NCBI RefSeq assembly: GCF_000715075.1
Contig: NC_134089.1
Location: forward strand, 103,733,157 to 103,797,156
DNA from: Nicotiana tabacum
Lineage: Eukaryota > Streptophyta > Magnoliopsida > Solanales > Solanaceae
Direction: 5' to 3'
Length of the DNA: 64,000 nucleotides
Shown: positions 21,920 through 33,347 of the stretch, one piece after another
Numbering within the stretch: position 1 is the first letter of the stretch
Layout of the letters: every line of letters begins with the position of its first letter
Position numbers and translations under genes: made by a program
The notes under the pieces: generated by a model
What the model saw: the letters and a program-made list of their open reading frames with translations, nothing else
Databases searched by the model: none
What the model was told of the DNA's origin: nothing

Positions 21920-24900
21920 TGTCACACCTCCTTTTTCCTACACCCCGAAAGAGGTATAAGGGAGTGTTTTCCAACTTAAGTGACAATCGAAACGGGATTA
22001 TTATTTATGAATCAGAGTCGCCACTTGGGATAATTTATGGTGTCCCAAGTCACTGGTTTTAAATCCCGAATCGAGAAAAGATTGACTGTGTTTTGCAGTC
22101 CGCGAACACAAAAAATCGGGTAAGGAATTCTGTTAACCTGGGAGAAGGTGTTAGGCATTTTCGGGTTCTATAGTTTTAGCACGGTCGCTCAACTATTATT
22201 ACTGGCCTATTTATCTGATTTTAAAACATTTTTGGAACCTATGTGCATTTTATTCCTTTTAAACCGCTTTTAATAATCCAATTATTACAACTAATTATTG
22301 ATTACACATTGCGAATCATGTCACGGGAACCATACCCACAATCCACAACATATTTATTTTAATTAACAAAATTAAATCGGGGTCGGGTCACATAAATGTA
22401 CCCCCGATTTTTAGAATCGGGGTCACGTCACGGGAACCATACCCGTAGCTATGACAATTATTAATGCGCCTAAATCAAACTACGAAAGTTCAAGGCATTT
22501 TTTTTGTACAAATTTTTGTATTTATGTGAGGGCCATACATTATGGATTTTATTTGCGTATGGAGCACCTCAATTTATTTTAGGAAAAAGAATTTGTGCTT
22601 AGCTAAGGCAAACCAAAAACACTCCTACTTATATCTAATTTAAAAAACCAAGTATCATAACCACGTCACGGGAATCGTACCCGTAGTTGTGATAGTTTAA
22701 TTACGTGCCTAAAGCAAACTACGAGATTCATTTTAAATATCTAAGTTATAACATTTGAGGGCCATAGATTATATGATTCAAATGTACGCATGGCACGCCT
22801 CAAAACTATTCAACTAAATGAACTAGGATATTCATATTTGGAGCTAATATGAAATTAATCACCGCAACTACGTCACGGGAACCGTACCTGTAGTCATGAG
22901 ATTTTTATTATTAGGAAGGCGATTCAACTAGCTCATCTATATTTGCGAAATAAAAAAAAAACATGATTACAAGAACCTTGTTTTTACAGAAGAATCCATG
23001 TCACTTTGCAAGAAGATTATTAGCAGCTTAGCCTAGTATTCTATAACAAGCAACAAAATGAAAAAGTAGAGGTTCGATCAATCACTACATACTCCAACAA
23101 GACAACAGAAAACCAAATATTAATTAATGTTACTAGGAAGTCCCTTAATACATGACATATTTCACATACCAATACAGTAATCTACCATGAAAGGAATAGC
23201 ATTAGCATTTAAAGAAATTGCCAAAGCTCAATGGAGTATTCATGAATACATCAATAGTTGGCATGCCTTTCACTAATTATCCAGTAACAAATGCCATTTT
23301 CCAACAAGCCTTACTATCTCTTACTATCATGCGGCTTGCAATCTTTCATCCCTTAGAACCCTATCCTCATACCAATGTTATTGTTATTTAAGAAACAAAA
23401 GGAAATAAAGCTCCAATCCCAATTAAAGTGCCGCCTATCATGTTATCAGAAAATGAAGGGGAAGAGTGAAGATGGATGAGAAAAGGAGTAAAGCAACTAA
23501 CCAACAAACCTTAACAAGCTGAGATTAATGCCAAATGAAATACAAATCAAGTTTTTGAGCTTCTGTACATTTATACTAGGGATGGGAGTGAAGATCCTCT
23601 AATGAAGTAAAAGATTATAGTGGCCAACCAATTTCGAAACCATCATTTGAATTTCTAAAAAAACTAGTCATTGCAAAGAGTTATGTTGAAAATGGATTAG
23701 CAGAATCAAACACTGACTCCATCCAAACATACAAGGAAGATCATTTTTCTAAATTACTGCAACAGCTGAAGCTTCCAGGCAGTTTTAAAAAAAACCAAAT
23801 TAACATAACCACGCATTACATTATTGGCAACTTACACTTATTCATTGTCAATATCATCACAATTAAACTCATCTTATGCTACAATGCACACCGCAATTTA
23901 TCATCACAAATACGAGTGCTTTCCATGAAAGTGACAAATTAGCATTTACAAGATAACCTTGAGCTACTCAAACTTCTACCAGAAGCCTAGTAAAAATTCA
24001 ATGAGGCAACAAAAAGAAAAAGAAGCATTGAGAAAGAGAGGTGTGTTGAAGATTATTTAACTGCAACAAATGAAACATGAGTGTGAATGTGTGAGGCAGC
24101 TTGTACAAGATGAATGGACTAAAGCATGTATTCACTTTCTAAGGTTGGTTGTGTTCGTGTCACAATAGCAACATGATTGAAGGTACTGAATTCAATAATA
24201 CCAGATTTCAATTTTTAAAAGCAAATCCTAGCTTAAACTCGCAAATACACACAAATAAAGATTCAGCAGAAAATTCATGAAATGATCCTTCAAATTGCAT
24301 TATAATCTCAAGGCAGAACATAACAAACACATGGAATTGATGTCGGATGGCTAATGTTCACATTCATTCTCAGTCTTTCACACAGGAGAACAACCAACAA
24401 TTGTTCAGTAAATTCATGACTTGGACTCGAAAAGCAGAAAATATGCACCACACTAATCTAATCTTGCTAACTGGCAGATTCAAACCAAGAGAAAGGGAGT
24501 GATTGTCAGCCAGTCATGGAGAAGAAACAGGGCAGGGGATTATTCAGGTCCAAATCAAATTGTGACATCAGAGAGATCATGATCGAATGAGGAATTAAAA
24601 ATATACAAACCACTGGGATTGACTTGATTAAGATTCGAAGATTCGTACAGTTCTTAGGATATAAACGAAGCCAACCAAACCAATGACGGGCAGATAACAC
24701 CAGAGAACAATTTCAAAGAACTCAGTTGACACCTAAATTCAAGCAAATAGCCAAAAGATCAAATAAGTATCGAGTATAGGGCTGCTTGAAATTATCTTTC
24801 ATTTGTAAACAAAGAAATAATATGAACATATGCAAGAATGCGACAGAGGACATCAAAGAATGATTTTAGAGTTCATTTTTCCGAGTTCCAATTCAATCGA

Positions 24901-25825
24901 ACAAGTTGAAATGTTCATAAAAAGCGCAGCAATCATAAGACTCACAAACAAATTCGAGCTTCATAAGTTAATATCACAAATCCATACTGAATCTTAAACG
25001 AACAAGAATTAAACATCCTCGAACCCTACTAAATCCCTGGTTCTATTCATATTTGAATCGAGCCTTTAAACATAACTGAAGAAAAGAGGAGAAGTTGAAC
25101 CTTAGATTTCTTTCAATTAAATATGTTTGGAAGCGATTACAAGCAGAAGAAGATTTGGCGACACACTTGAGAAGAAAAAACAGCTGCTAAAATCCAAGCT
25201 CCCACACGGAAATCAAACGTGAACCTCTTGGGTCTTTAGGAAGTTAGGGCTCTGTATTTGCTTGTATATATTTGAGGATGGGTCTGGTTTGGGGGTAGAC
25301 GTGCGGGTATGTCTTTGGGCTGGTGGAAAATTGGGTGAAATGGAAGGGATTTGAGCTTAACAACCTATTGGCCCAATTGGTTTCTTTTAAAAAAAAGAAC
25401 AACCCTTTTCATTTTCCCCCTCATTCTTTTGTTTTTCTTTTTCTTTCTTTAATTAATAAAATCCTAAAATTAACTCCTAAATTAACCTAAGTTGTAAAAT
25501 TAAACTAATTACCTAGTCACAAAAATATAAAATATTTAGTCCTAAATCAAAAGGAAGAATCAATAGACTAAAATTAAATGGGGGGGGGGGAATGAGCTAT
25601 TTTGTGATTGCTAATTAATTCCAAAAAATGTAAAATCAAACCTAAATGCAATGCATGGTGTTTTTGTAATTTTTTTTTATTTATAATGGAAATTAAACAT
25701 GCACAAAACTTCAAATAATTAATAAAATTCTACAAAAAGTCCTATAAAATTGCAAAAATTGGAAAAAATTATTTTCTTATATTTAATGGGAGTAATTCAT
25801 ATAGGGAAAAAATCACTTGCTCACA
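21920..25825 (-). repeat. 3' LTR of element B, 3.9 kb
   Basis: In sense TGTGAGCAAGTG ... GGAGGTGTGACA. The second primer-like 11-mer CAGAGTCGCCA is at 22013-22023 (plus strand), beside ACTTGGGA/TCCCAAGT. From 22300 to 22910 the unit CACGGGAACC(A/G)TACCC(G/A) with AGT recurs about five times at intervals of about 100-250 bp. No coding frame is supported. The TATA box is at 25262-25271. Confidence 0.9.
25262..25271 (-). promoter_or_regulatory. TATA box of element B LTR
   Basis: In sense CAAATATATACAAGCAAATA, about 560 bases into the LTR. R and U5 would then be about 3.3 kb. Confidence 0.5.
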
Positions 25826-25839
25826 GCTGCCCCTCTTTG
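25826..25839 (-). other. Polypurine tract of element B
   Basis: In sense CAAAGAGGGGCAGC directly before TGTGAGCAAG of the 3' LTR, identical to the tract of element A. Confidence 0.85.
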
Positions 25840-25938
25840 CTTGGAAATACAAAGAGTTTTCGTACAAAGATAAAGTGAGCGGATACGAGCGATTTTTGTC
25901 CATTCGGATACTCCGTGGGAAGCATTTTTGAAAGATTT

Positions 25939-26010
25939 GACCGCACCCTGCTTCCGAGGTTGCCTACATATCCTTGGCTATAAAGGAATCACGTCAGTGT
26001 AGTTCGAAAG
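25939..26010 (-). promoter_or_regulatory. Conserved hairpin motif, class A, element B
   Basis: In sense GAACTACACTGACGTGATTC, inner stem TCCTT/AAGGA with loop TATAGCC, then TATGTAGGCAACC. The outer stem is CTACA/TGTAG, an A-U pair where classes B to D have G-C. Confidence 0.75.
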
Positions 26011-26159
26011 TTTTGATAGCTGGGACTACCAGGAAGTTGTGATTTCACTGTTGTTACTGCTGCTACTGCTTGCTGAACTCCTATTACACCAAGACAAAAT
26101 AAAAGAAGCTAGACTAAACTATGATCTATGAATTACAAGAATCATATCTATATCTTCAA

Positions 26160-27775
26160 ACTTGATCTTGCAGTTTCTGTTGCTCTATTGACTTGTACTC
26201 TCCAGATGAAATTCCTTTGTTACTGACTTGAGTTGTATTTTTGACTTGTACTCTCCAGATGAAATTCCTTTGTTACTGACTTGAGTTGTATTTTGAGGTG
26301 CTTTCCCTTTGTTTTCTAGGAGAGCGCCTGATTACCAACATTTGAATTATCTTTTTTCTTCTGAAACTTGAATTGTTTTCCCTTTGTTTTTCAGGTGGGC
26401 GCCTGATTGTTGAACTGAACCGTGTTCCTTTGAAATGACTTCCTTTCCTCTAAAACATGAATCATTTTCCCTTGAAACCATGTGCTACCTTCTTCTGAGA
26501 CTGAAACTGTATTCCTTATTCTCCAAGTGGGTGCCCGATTACCAACACTTGAATTGCTTTCCCTTTGTTCTCCAGGTGGGCTCTTGATTACCAAAATTTG
26601 CACTGTTTTTCCTTGAGACTTGAACTGCTTCCCTTTGTTCTCCAGGTGGGTTCCTGATTACCAACACTTGAATAGCTTTCCCTTTGTTCTCCAGGTGGGC
26701 TCCTGATTACCAACAATTGAATTGCTTTTCCTTTGTTCTCTAGAGGGCTCCTGATTACTAATGCTTGAATTGCTTTCCCTTTGTTCTCCAGGTGGGTTCC
26801 TGATTACCGACGCTTGAATTGCTTTTCCCTTTGTTCTCCAGGTGGGTTCCTGATTACCGACACTTGAATTGCTTTTCCCTTTGTTCTTCAGGTGGGCTCC
26901 TGATTACTGAAGCTTGAATTGTGTTTCCCTTTGTTCTCCAGGTGGGCTCCTGATTACCGACACTTGAATTGCTTTCCCTTTGTTCTCCAGGTGGGCTATT
27001 ACCGATGCTTGAATTGCTTTTCCCTTTTTTCTCCAGGTGGGCTCCTGATAACTGACAGTTGAATTGCTTTTCCCTTTGTTCTCCAAGTAGGCTCCTGATT
27101 ACCGACACTTGAATTGCTTTTCCCTTTGTTCTCCAGGTGGGCTCGTGATTACCGACACTTGAATTGTGTTTCCCTTTGCTCTCCAGGTGGGCTCCTGATT
27201 ACCGACACTTGAATTGTTTTTCCCTTTGTTCTCTAGGTGGACTCCTGATTATCGACACTTGAATTGTGTTTTCCTTTGTTCTTCAGGTGGGCTCCTGATT
27301 ACCGACACTTGAATTGTTTTTCCCTTTGTTCTCCAGGTGGGATCCTGATTACCGACACTTGAATTGTGTTTCCCTTTGTTCTCCAGGTGGGCTCCTGATT
27401 ACAAACACTTGAATTGTTTTTCCCTTTGTTCTCCAGGTGGGCTCCTGATTACCGACACTTGAATTATTTTTTCCTTTGTTCTCCAGGTAGGCTCCTGATT
27501 GCCAACACTTGAATTGCTTTTCCCTTTGTTCTCCAGGTAGGCTCCTAATTACCGACACTTGAATTGCTTTCCCTTTGTTCTCCAGGTGGGCTCCTGATTA
27601 CCAACACTTAAATTGCTTTTTCCTTTGTTCTCTAGGCGGGCTCCTGATTACTGACACTTGAATTGCTTTCCCTTTGTTCTCCAGGTGGGCTCCTGATTAC
27701 CAACATTTGCACTATTTTTCCTCGCAACTTGAACTGTCTTCCCTTGTTCTTCAGGTGGGCGCCTGATTACAACAA
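26160..27775 (-). repeat. 3' UTR tandem array of element B, 50-bp unit, about 28 copies
   Basis: The main unit, from about 26380 on, reads CTCCAGGTGGGCTCCTGATT + ACCGACACTTGAATTGCTTT + TCCCTTTGTT, with a few percent variation. Before it, a 53-56 bp variant (TGACTTGTACTCTCCAGATG...) is duplicated at 26190-26300. Minus-strand frames through the array are produced by repetition and are not genes. Confidence 0.95.
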
Positions 27776-27879
27776 AATAGACAAAACAAAAGAATTTTTT
27801 CTGCCCCAGTTTGATATTGGGAACATCTTTGAGTGTTAATCGAATCATGGTACCCAAAAACTCTAAGAATTTGAAAGCT

Positions 27880-28320
27880 AGATCACATTATCCAGAAAGG
27901 TCCTAAAAATTCCTAGTTAACTGACAGTTTTTTTAAGCTAAATGATATTTCCTAAAGGTATGACTTAAATCTAAATCTTGTTAGCTATGAAGATCTTAAA
28001 ATTAATCCCATTATCCAGTAGGGTCCTAAAAATTAATATCAAATCTTATATTAAGAGTGACAACTTTAAGGCAAAATTATATTTCCCTATAACAGAACTT
28101 ACGTTAAATCTTGTTATCTAATGGAGGTCTTAAAGCTAAGTCCCATTATTCAAGAGGGTCCTTAAAATTTCAAATTGAATCCTATCCTAAGAATGAAAAC
28201 TTCAAAGCCAACTTATATTTTCTCAAGCTAAGGTAAAGCTTATGCTAGATCTTGTTACTCATGAATGTTTTGAATTTTAAACTAGGTCCCATTGTCCAGG
28301 AGGGTCCTGAGGATTTACGG
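27880..28320 (-). repeat. Degenerate repeat of about 130 bp in the element B 3' UTR
   Basis: The block CATTATCCAGNAGGGTCCTN recurs at about 27886, 28012, 28146 and 28290, with AATCTTGTTA and an AAGCTAA/AAAGC word between. Spacing is 126-144 bp. It resembles the second sub-array type in element C in having an AGG-rich core. Confidence 0.65.
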
Positions 28321-29520
28321 TCGAACTTGTCCGGTACTTGCTTTCCTTACAGAGGGTTTCTCCGAATCAAACGATATTTTTTGCCCCTATTTCAAATCAA
28401 AGAAAAAGCTTGTCAGTTTAAAATGTGGTGGTTAGTTTGTGGCATTCTTGCTGAAGGTGCCCTCTCCGCTGCCGTGCTTTGCTTTGACTGGTTGCCTTGA
28501 ACTAGCCAAAGAACCGTTTGACTTCTGACTGGATCTCAACCGCAGGACCTTGGATGACCCGAGTGTTTTACACCCATACTGTTGTTTTACATTTCTGACC
28601 TTTCTACCTGAATCTCTGTATCTTCCACAAGATTACTAAACCATTCGACCAATGGAACTTTCACTAACGCCTTATTTCCCACTTTACATCATGCTATCTC
28701 TGGTATGCTTTGGCCGCACTTTGCTTTGTGCAATTTTGAAAGCTGGTAGTAACCTTTGAAATCCCTTCTCACTTGCTCAAACAAAACTGACATCGGAAAA
28801 ATCTTAGAGAAATAAACCAAAAAGAAATGAAATGCAATGACTTTGAGAGTTAAGAATAAAGAAGAAAATCTAAAAACTGGATGATTGTTTGAGGGGAAAA
28901 AAGAAAAGAGACTTATCTAAGCAGAACAACTGGCACCAATGATCATGACATGTTTTTCGGATTAATCAACCCAGCCTATTCAACCAATCACCTTCCCGCT
29001 GTCATACTTTATGCCCCAGGATTTTTATAACCCAATTTCTTTGCCAAATCACTGACCTTGCTCGGCTTGCGGTGCCTTGAAGGGTTTTCACCAACAAACC
29101 TCTATCATTTGTTCATTTCTCAACTCACTGTCGCCTTACGATGCCTATGAGGGTTTTCACCAATAAGACTCTCTTATTTTTTTTAAATTTTCTCAACTTT
29201 CCGTAACCTTACGGTGCCCGTGAGGGTTTTTACCAATAAGACTCTCTCATTTTTTATTTTCTTGCTCAGAACGGAGTGTTGCCCCTGATATGAATCACAC
29301 CCATACTTGCTCGACTTGGCATCTCTCGATGATTGATCAGAAGGTCTTTCTTTAGGCCGTAATGTGGGCTTTGGATATGGTTAGAAAGAAAGGATATCAC
29401 AAAGGCTCAAAACAGCTTGAATGAGTTCAAAATTATAACTTTTGGAATCAGATCTCTTACAACAACCAATTTTCTGCCCCAAGTTTCTTTGCTTGGGGAC
29501 TTTTGAATTTTTATTTTGAT
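28321..29520 (-). other. 3' UTR of element B, non-coding
   Basis: Collinear with 39263-40449 of A. The 82-codon plus-strand frame at 28252-28500 is not conserved in A or C, so I leave it out. Contains the hairpin family at 29059-29255. Confidence 0.65.
29059..29255 (-). repeat. Three tandem copies of the 3' UTR hairpin family, element B
   Basis: Copies at 29059-29110, 29129-29178 and 29202-29255, each about 65-70 bp apart. The third has CCTTACGG TG CCCGTGAGG as an inverted repeat; all have GGGTTTTCACCAA or TACCAA and end in CTCT(C/T)ATTT. Confidence 0.7.
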
Positions 29521-29580
29521 GGGACCGAATCGTGAGGCTGCCTACGTATCCTTAAAAGCAATCAGGTCAAACGTAGTTCA
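29521..29580 (-). promoter_or_regulatory. Conserved hairpin motif, class B, element B
   Basis: In sense GAACTACGTTTGACCTGATT, a short inner stem CTT/AAG with loop TT, then GATACGTAGGCAGCC. The outer stem CTACG/CGTAG is intact. A pyrimidine run at 29590-29760 (plus strand) adjoins it. Confidence 0.7.
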
Positions 29581-29936
29581 TGTCATAGGAATTACTTTGT
29601 TGTTGTGATTTTTCTCTTTTCTCTTTTCTCTTTTCTTTCTCTCCTTTTCCTTTTCTTTTCTTTTCTTCTTTTTTTTTTCTTTTATTTTCTTTTTCTTTCT
29701 TTGTCTTTTTTTTTCACTCTTTCCATTCTTTTCTTTCTCTTTTCTTCTTTACTCACCTTTTGCGCTCGTGTTTCTGAACTTTGCTACTGATTCTAAAAGA
29801 GCGGTACGAAAGGAAATAGATAAGGCTCAAAGGGGTAACAAAGGATAAAGTGTTTAGATAGCAGAACAAAATGTCTTCGTCATTCCAATCTTCAAAACAT
29901 GCCAAGTACAGACAAATACAATTTTAACCAAAGAAA

Positions 29937-31230
29937 TCATACATAATATCTTTTGACTACATCAGAATTGATAGCCGTATCTACACATTTACCTTCTATA
30001 TCTGCTAAATACAAATCATCATTGGACAACACTCTCGTTACGATGAACGGCCCCTGCGAATTTGGGGAGAACTTGCCTTTTGGTTCAACCTGATGTGGAA
30101 GGATGCGTTTCAATACTTGCTGACCCACTTCAAATTGTTGGGGACGCACCTTCTTGTTGTATGCTCTTGCCATTCTCTTTTGATACAACTGGCCATGGCA
30201 TACTGCTGCCAATCGTTTCTCATCAATCAAACTCAATTGCTCCAGACGGGTTTTGACCCACTCATCATCATCAATCTCGGCTTCAGCAATAATCCGAAGG
30301 GATAGAATTTCAACTTCTGTGGGTATCACTGCTTTAGTGCCATATACTAACAAATAAGGAGTTGCACCTACTGAAGTGTGAACAGTAGTGCGATAACCCA
30401 ACAACGCAAAGGGCAACTTCTCATGCCATTGCCTAGAATCTTGCACCATTTTTCGAAGTATCTTCTTTATGTTCTTGTTGGCTGCCTTGACTGCTCCATT
30501 CGCCTTGGGGCGGTATAGGGTGGAATTGCAATGTGTAATCTTAAACTGTTAACACACTTCCTTCATCAGATGACTGTTAAGATTAGCACCATTATCTGTG
30601 ATGATCACCTTCGGGATTCCGAACTGACAAATGATATTTGAATGAACAAAATTGACCACTGCCTTCTTGGTCACAGATTTGAAAGTTTTAGCTTCAACCC
30701 ACTTAGTGAAATAGTCAATGGCCACCAGAATGAACCTGTGTCCATTAGATGCTGCTGGCTCAATTGGTCCGATGACATCCATACCCCAAGCTACAAAGGG
30801 CTATGGTGAAGACATTGTGTGCAATTCAGATAATGGAGAATGAATCAAATCTCCGTGTACCTGGAATTGATGGCATTTGCGCACAAAACTGATACAATCT
30901 CGCTCCATGGTGAGCCAATAATAACATGCTCCGAGAATTTTCTTTGCTAGAACGTACCCACTCATATGCGGTTTGCAGACTCCGGAATGCACTTCGGTCA
31001 TGATAGTCGTGGCTTTTCTAGCATCCATGTATCTCAACAATCCAAGAACCGGAGTTCTTTTGTACAAAACTCCTCCACTGAAGAAAAATCCGCTTGCCAA
31101 ACGTCGAATTGTTCTTTTCTGATCCCCTGTGGCTTGTACTGGATACACTCCTAACCTGATGTATTCTCTGATATTGTGGAACCAAGGCTCACCATCAAGT
31201 TCTTCTTCCACCATGTTGTAGTAAGCATGC
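29937..31230 (-). pseudogene. int: Integrase of element B, broken and with altered key residues
   Basis: Integrase inserts the DNA copy into the genome. Three pieces are collinear: an N-terminal zinc region at 30801-31214, the first part of the catalytic core at 30549-30782, and the core end plus C-terminal domain at 29937-30449, ending VVKRYYV. The zinc motif has both histidines (TEVHSGVCKPHMSG) but CHQFQ replaces the CHQCQ of element A, losing one ligand. The first two catalytic aspartates (MDVIGPI, ITDNGAN) are present, but the glutamate is replaced by lysine (GAVKAANKN at about 30495). Stops at 30549 and 30801 separate the pieces. It cannot be active. Confidence 0.9.
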
Positions 31231-31249
31231 TAATCGCGGACCTGAATAT

Positions 31250-31811
31250 GCAACAGGTCAACATAAGCCTTGTCTAGATGATGTAACATCGATGCCAGAG
31301 TAGCCAAAGCATCACCAACCTCATTATAGATCCTTGGAATGTGCCTGAATTCTATTGATCGAAATCATTAACAAAGATCATATAGACATTGTCGATACGG
31401 TATAAGCTTTAAATCCCGCGTCTCCCATTCTCCTTGAAGCTGGTGCACTATAAGGTCTGAGTCTCCCAAGACCAAGACTTCTTGGATTCCCATATCTATA
31501 GCTAATCTCAAACCTAGAATGCACGATTCGTACTCGGACATGTTGTTGGTGCAATAGAAGTGAAGCTGAGCAGTGACAGGGTAATGATGCCCTGTATTAG
31601 AAATAAGTACAGCTCCTATTCCAACACCTTTCATATTAGCAGCCCCATCAAAAAAGAGTTTCCAACCGGGCTTTTCCTCCTTCTCGACCTCATAAATTTG
31701 CATTACCTCTTCACCAGGAAAATAAGTCTTCAAAGGTTCATATTCTTCATTCACCGGGTTCTCAGCCAAGTGATCAGCCAAAGCTTGGGTTTTCATCGCT
31801 GTCCGAGTCAC
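31250..31811 (-). pseudogene. pol: Second RNase H domain of element B
   Basis: The frame at 31368-31811 shows the RNase H fold order: KLFFDGAANMKGVGIGAVLI with the first aspartate, NNMSEYESCILGL with the glutamate and LVLGDSDLIVHQ with the second aspartate. The last acidic segment, IPRIYNEVGDALATLASML in another frame, lies at about 31290-31345 after a stop. This is the additional RNase H acquired by the Tat clade, next to the older one fused to RT. It would remove the RNA template strand during reverse transcription. Confidence 0.8.
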
Positions 31812-31841
31812 ATATACGATGTCAAACTCTGTGAGTAAGAT

Positions 31842-33347
31842 CTACCACTTTGCGAGCCTTCCTGTGGGCATGGGCTTCTGAAAGATATACTTTAGGGGAT
31901 CCATGCGAGAAATGAGGTAAGTAGTGTAGGACGACAAGTAATGCTTTAACTTCTGTGCTACCCAAGTTAGGGCACAACACGTCCTCTCAAGGGGAGTATA
32001 CTTAACCTCATAAGATGTGAACTTGTTGCTGAGATAATAGATGGCATGCTCTTTCCTGCCAGTGATGTCATGTTGACCCAATACACATCCAAATAAATTA
32101 TCCAAGACTGTCAAATAAAGAATCAAGGGTTTTCCTAGTTCCGGTGGGACCAACACAGGTGGGTCCGACAAAAACCTTTTGATCTTATCAAATGCTTCTT
32201 GGAACTCATCAATCCATTTGACCGCAACATACTTCTTCATCAGCTTTAAAATGGGCTCACAAATTGTCGTGAGCTAAGCAACAAACCTGCTGATATAGTT
32301 CAACCTCCCTAGCGGACTCATCACTTCGGTCTTGTTCCTTGGAGGTGGCAATTCTTGGATAGCTTTGATCTTTGATGGGTGCAACTCAATGCCTCGACGA
32401 CTGACTATAAATCCCAACAATTTCCCTGATGGAACACCAAATGCGCACTTTGCTGGATTAAGCTTAAGTAGCTGCGGAGCCTTTGGAAAAACTTTCTCAA
32501 ATCTTTGACATGGTCAGATTGCTTCCTGGACTTTATGATCACATCATCCACGTAAACCTCAATCTCCTTGTGTATCATGTCATGGAATATGGTAGTCATC
32601 GCCCTCATGTAAGTTGCCCTAGCGATTTTCAAACCAAAAGGCATGACGTGGTAGCAGTATGTTCCCCATGGAGTGATGAATGCCATTTTTTCCGCATCTT
32701 CCTCATTAATTAAAATATGATAATAGCCCGCATAGAAATCCACAAAAGACCCAATCTCATGCTTGGCACAATTATCACTCAAAATGTGGATATTTGGAAA
32801 TGGGAAGTTGTCCTTTGGACTTGCCTTGTTGAGATCACAGTAATCAACACACACTCTGGTCTTACTATCTTTCTTTGGCACAGGCACAACATTGGCTAAC
32901 CACGTGGGATACCGCGTGACCCGAATGACCTTTGCATCAAGCTGCTTTGTGACCTCTTCTTTAATCTTCACACTCATGTCAGTTTTGAATTTTCTCAGCT
33001 TCTTCTTGACGGGCGGGAATGCTGGATTGATTGGCAATTTATGGACCACCAAATTGGTACTTAAGCCTGGTATGTCATCATATGACCATGTAAAAATATC
33101 CTTATACTCAAACAATGCTTTAATTATTTCTTCCTTAATTTGTGGTTCAAGATGGACACTTATCTTAGTTTCTCTGACATTATCTGGGTCCCCTAAATTG
33201 ATTGCTTCTGTATCATTCAGGTTAGGCTTGGGTTTTTCTTCAAAATGACTTAGTTCCTTACTAATCTCTTGAAAGGCCTCATCCTCATCATATTCTGATT
33301 CATTATCACACTCTATTTCTTAGATTATTATTTCAGAATTAGATTGG
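31842..33347 (-). pseudogene. pol: RT and first RNase H of element B, 5' end displaced by element A
   Basis: The frame at 32405-33115 has RT motifs YPTWLANVVPVPKKD, VDYCDLNKASPKD, FVDFYAGYYHI and the catalytic EVYVDDVIIKSR. A frameshift follows near 32470 (RSYLSL in place of RRYNLKL). The frame at 31842-32240 holds the RT connection and degenerate first RNase H, ending at a stop where A continues TGG CAG, so CAG became TAG. The N-terminal exon part continues up to 33347 and resumes at 56219 on the other side of element A, reaching the intron acceptor at 56286. Confidence 0.9.
33343..33347 (+). other. Left target site duplication of element A
   Basis: ATTGG, identical to 56219-56223 on the other side. 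In the uninterrupted homologous site of A itself the sequence runs AGATTGGCTTTTAAAG at 44180, confirming the empty-site structure. Confidence 0.97.

Noticed and set aside
26391..27857. Minus-strand frames with EQREKQFKC-type repeats
   Set aside because: They come from the 50-bp array in the 3' UTR of element B, downstream of integrase; the frame changes with each length variant.
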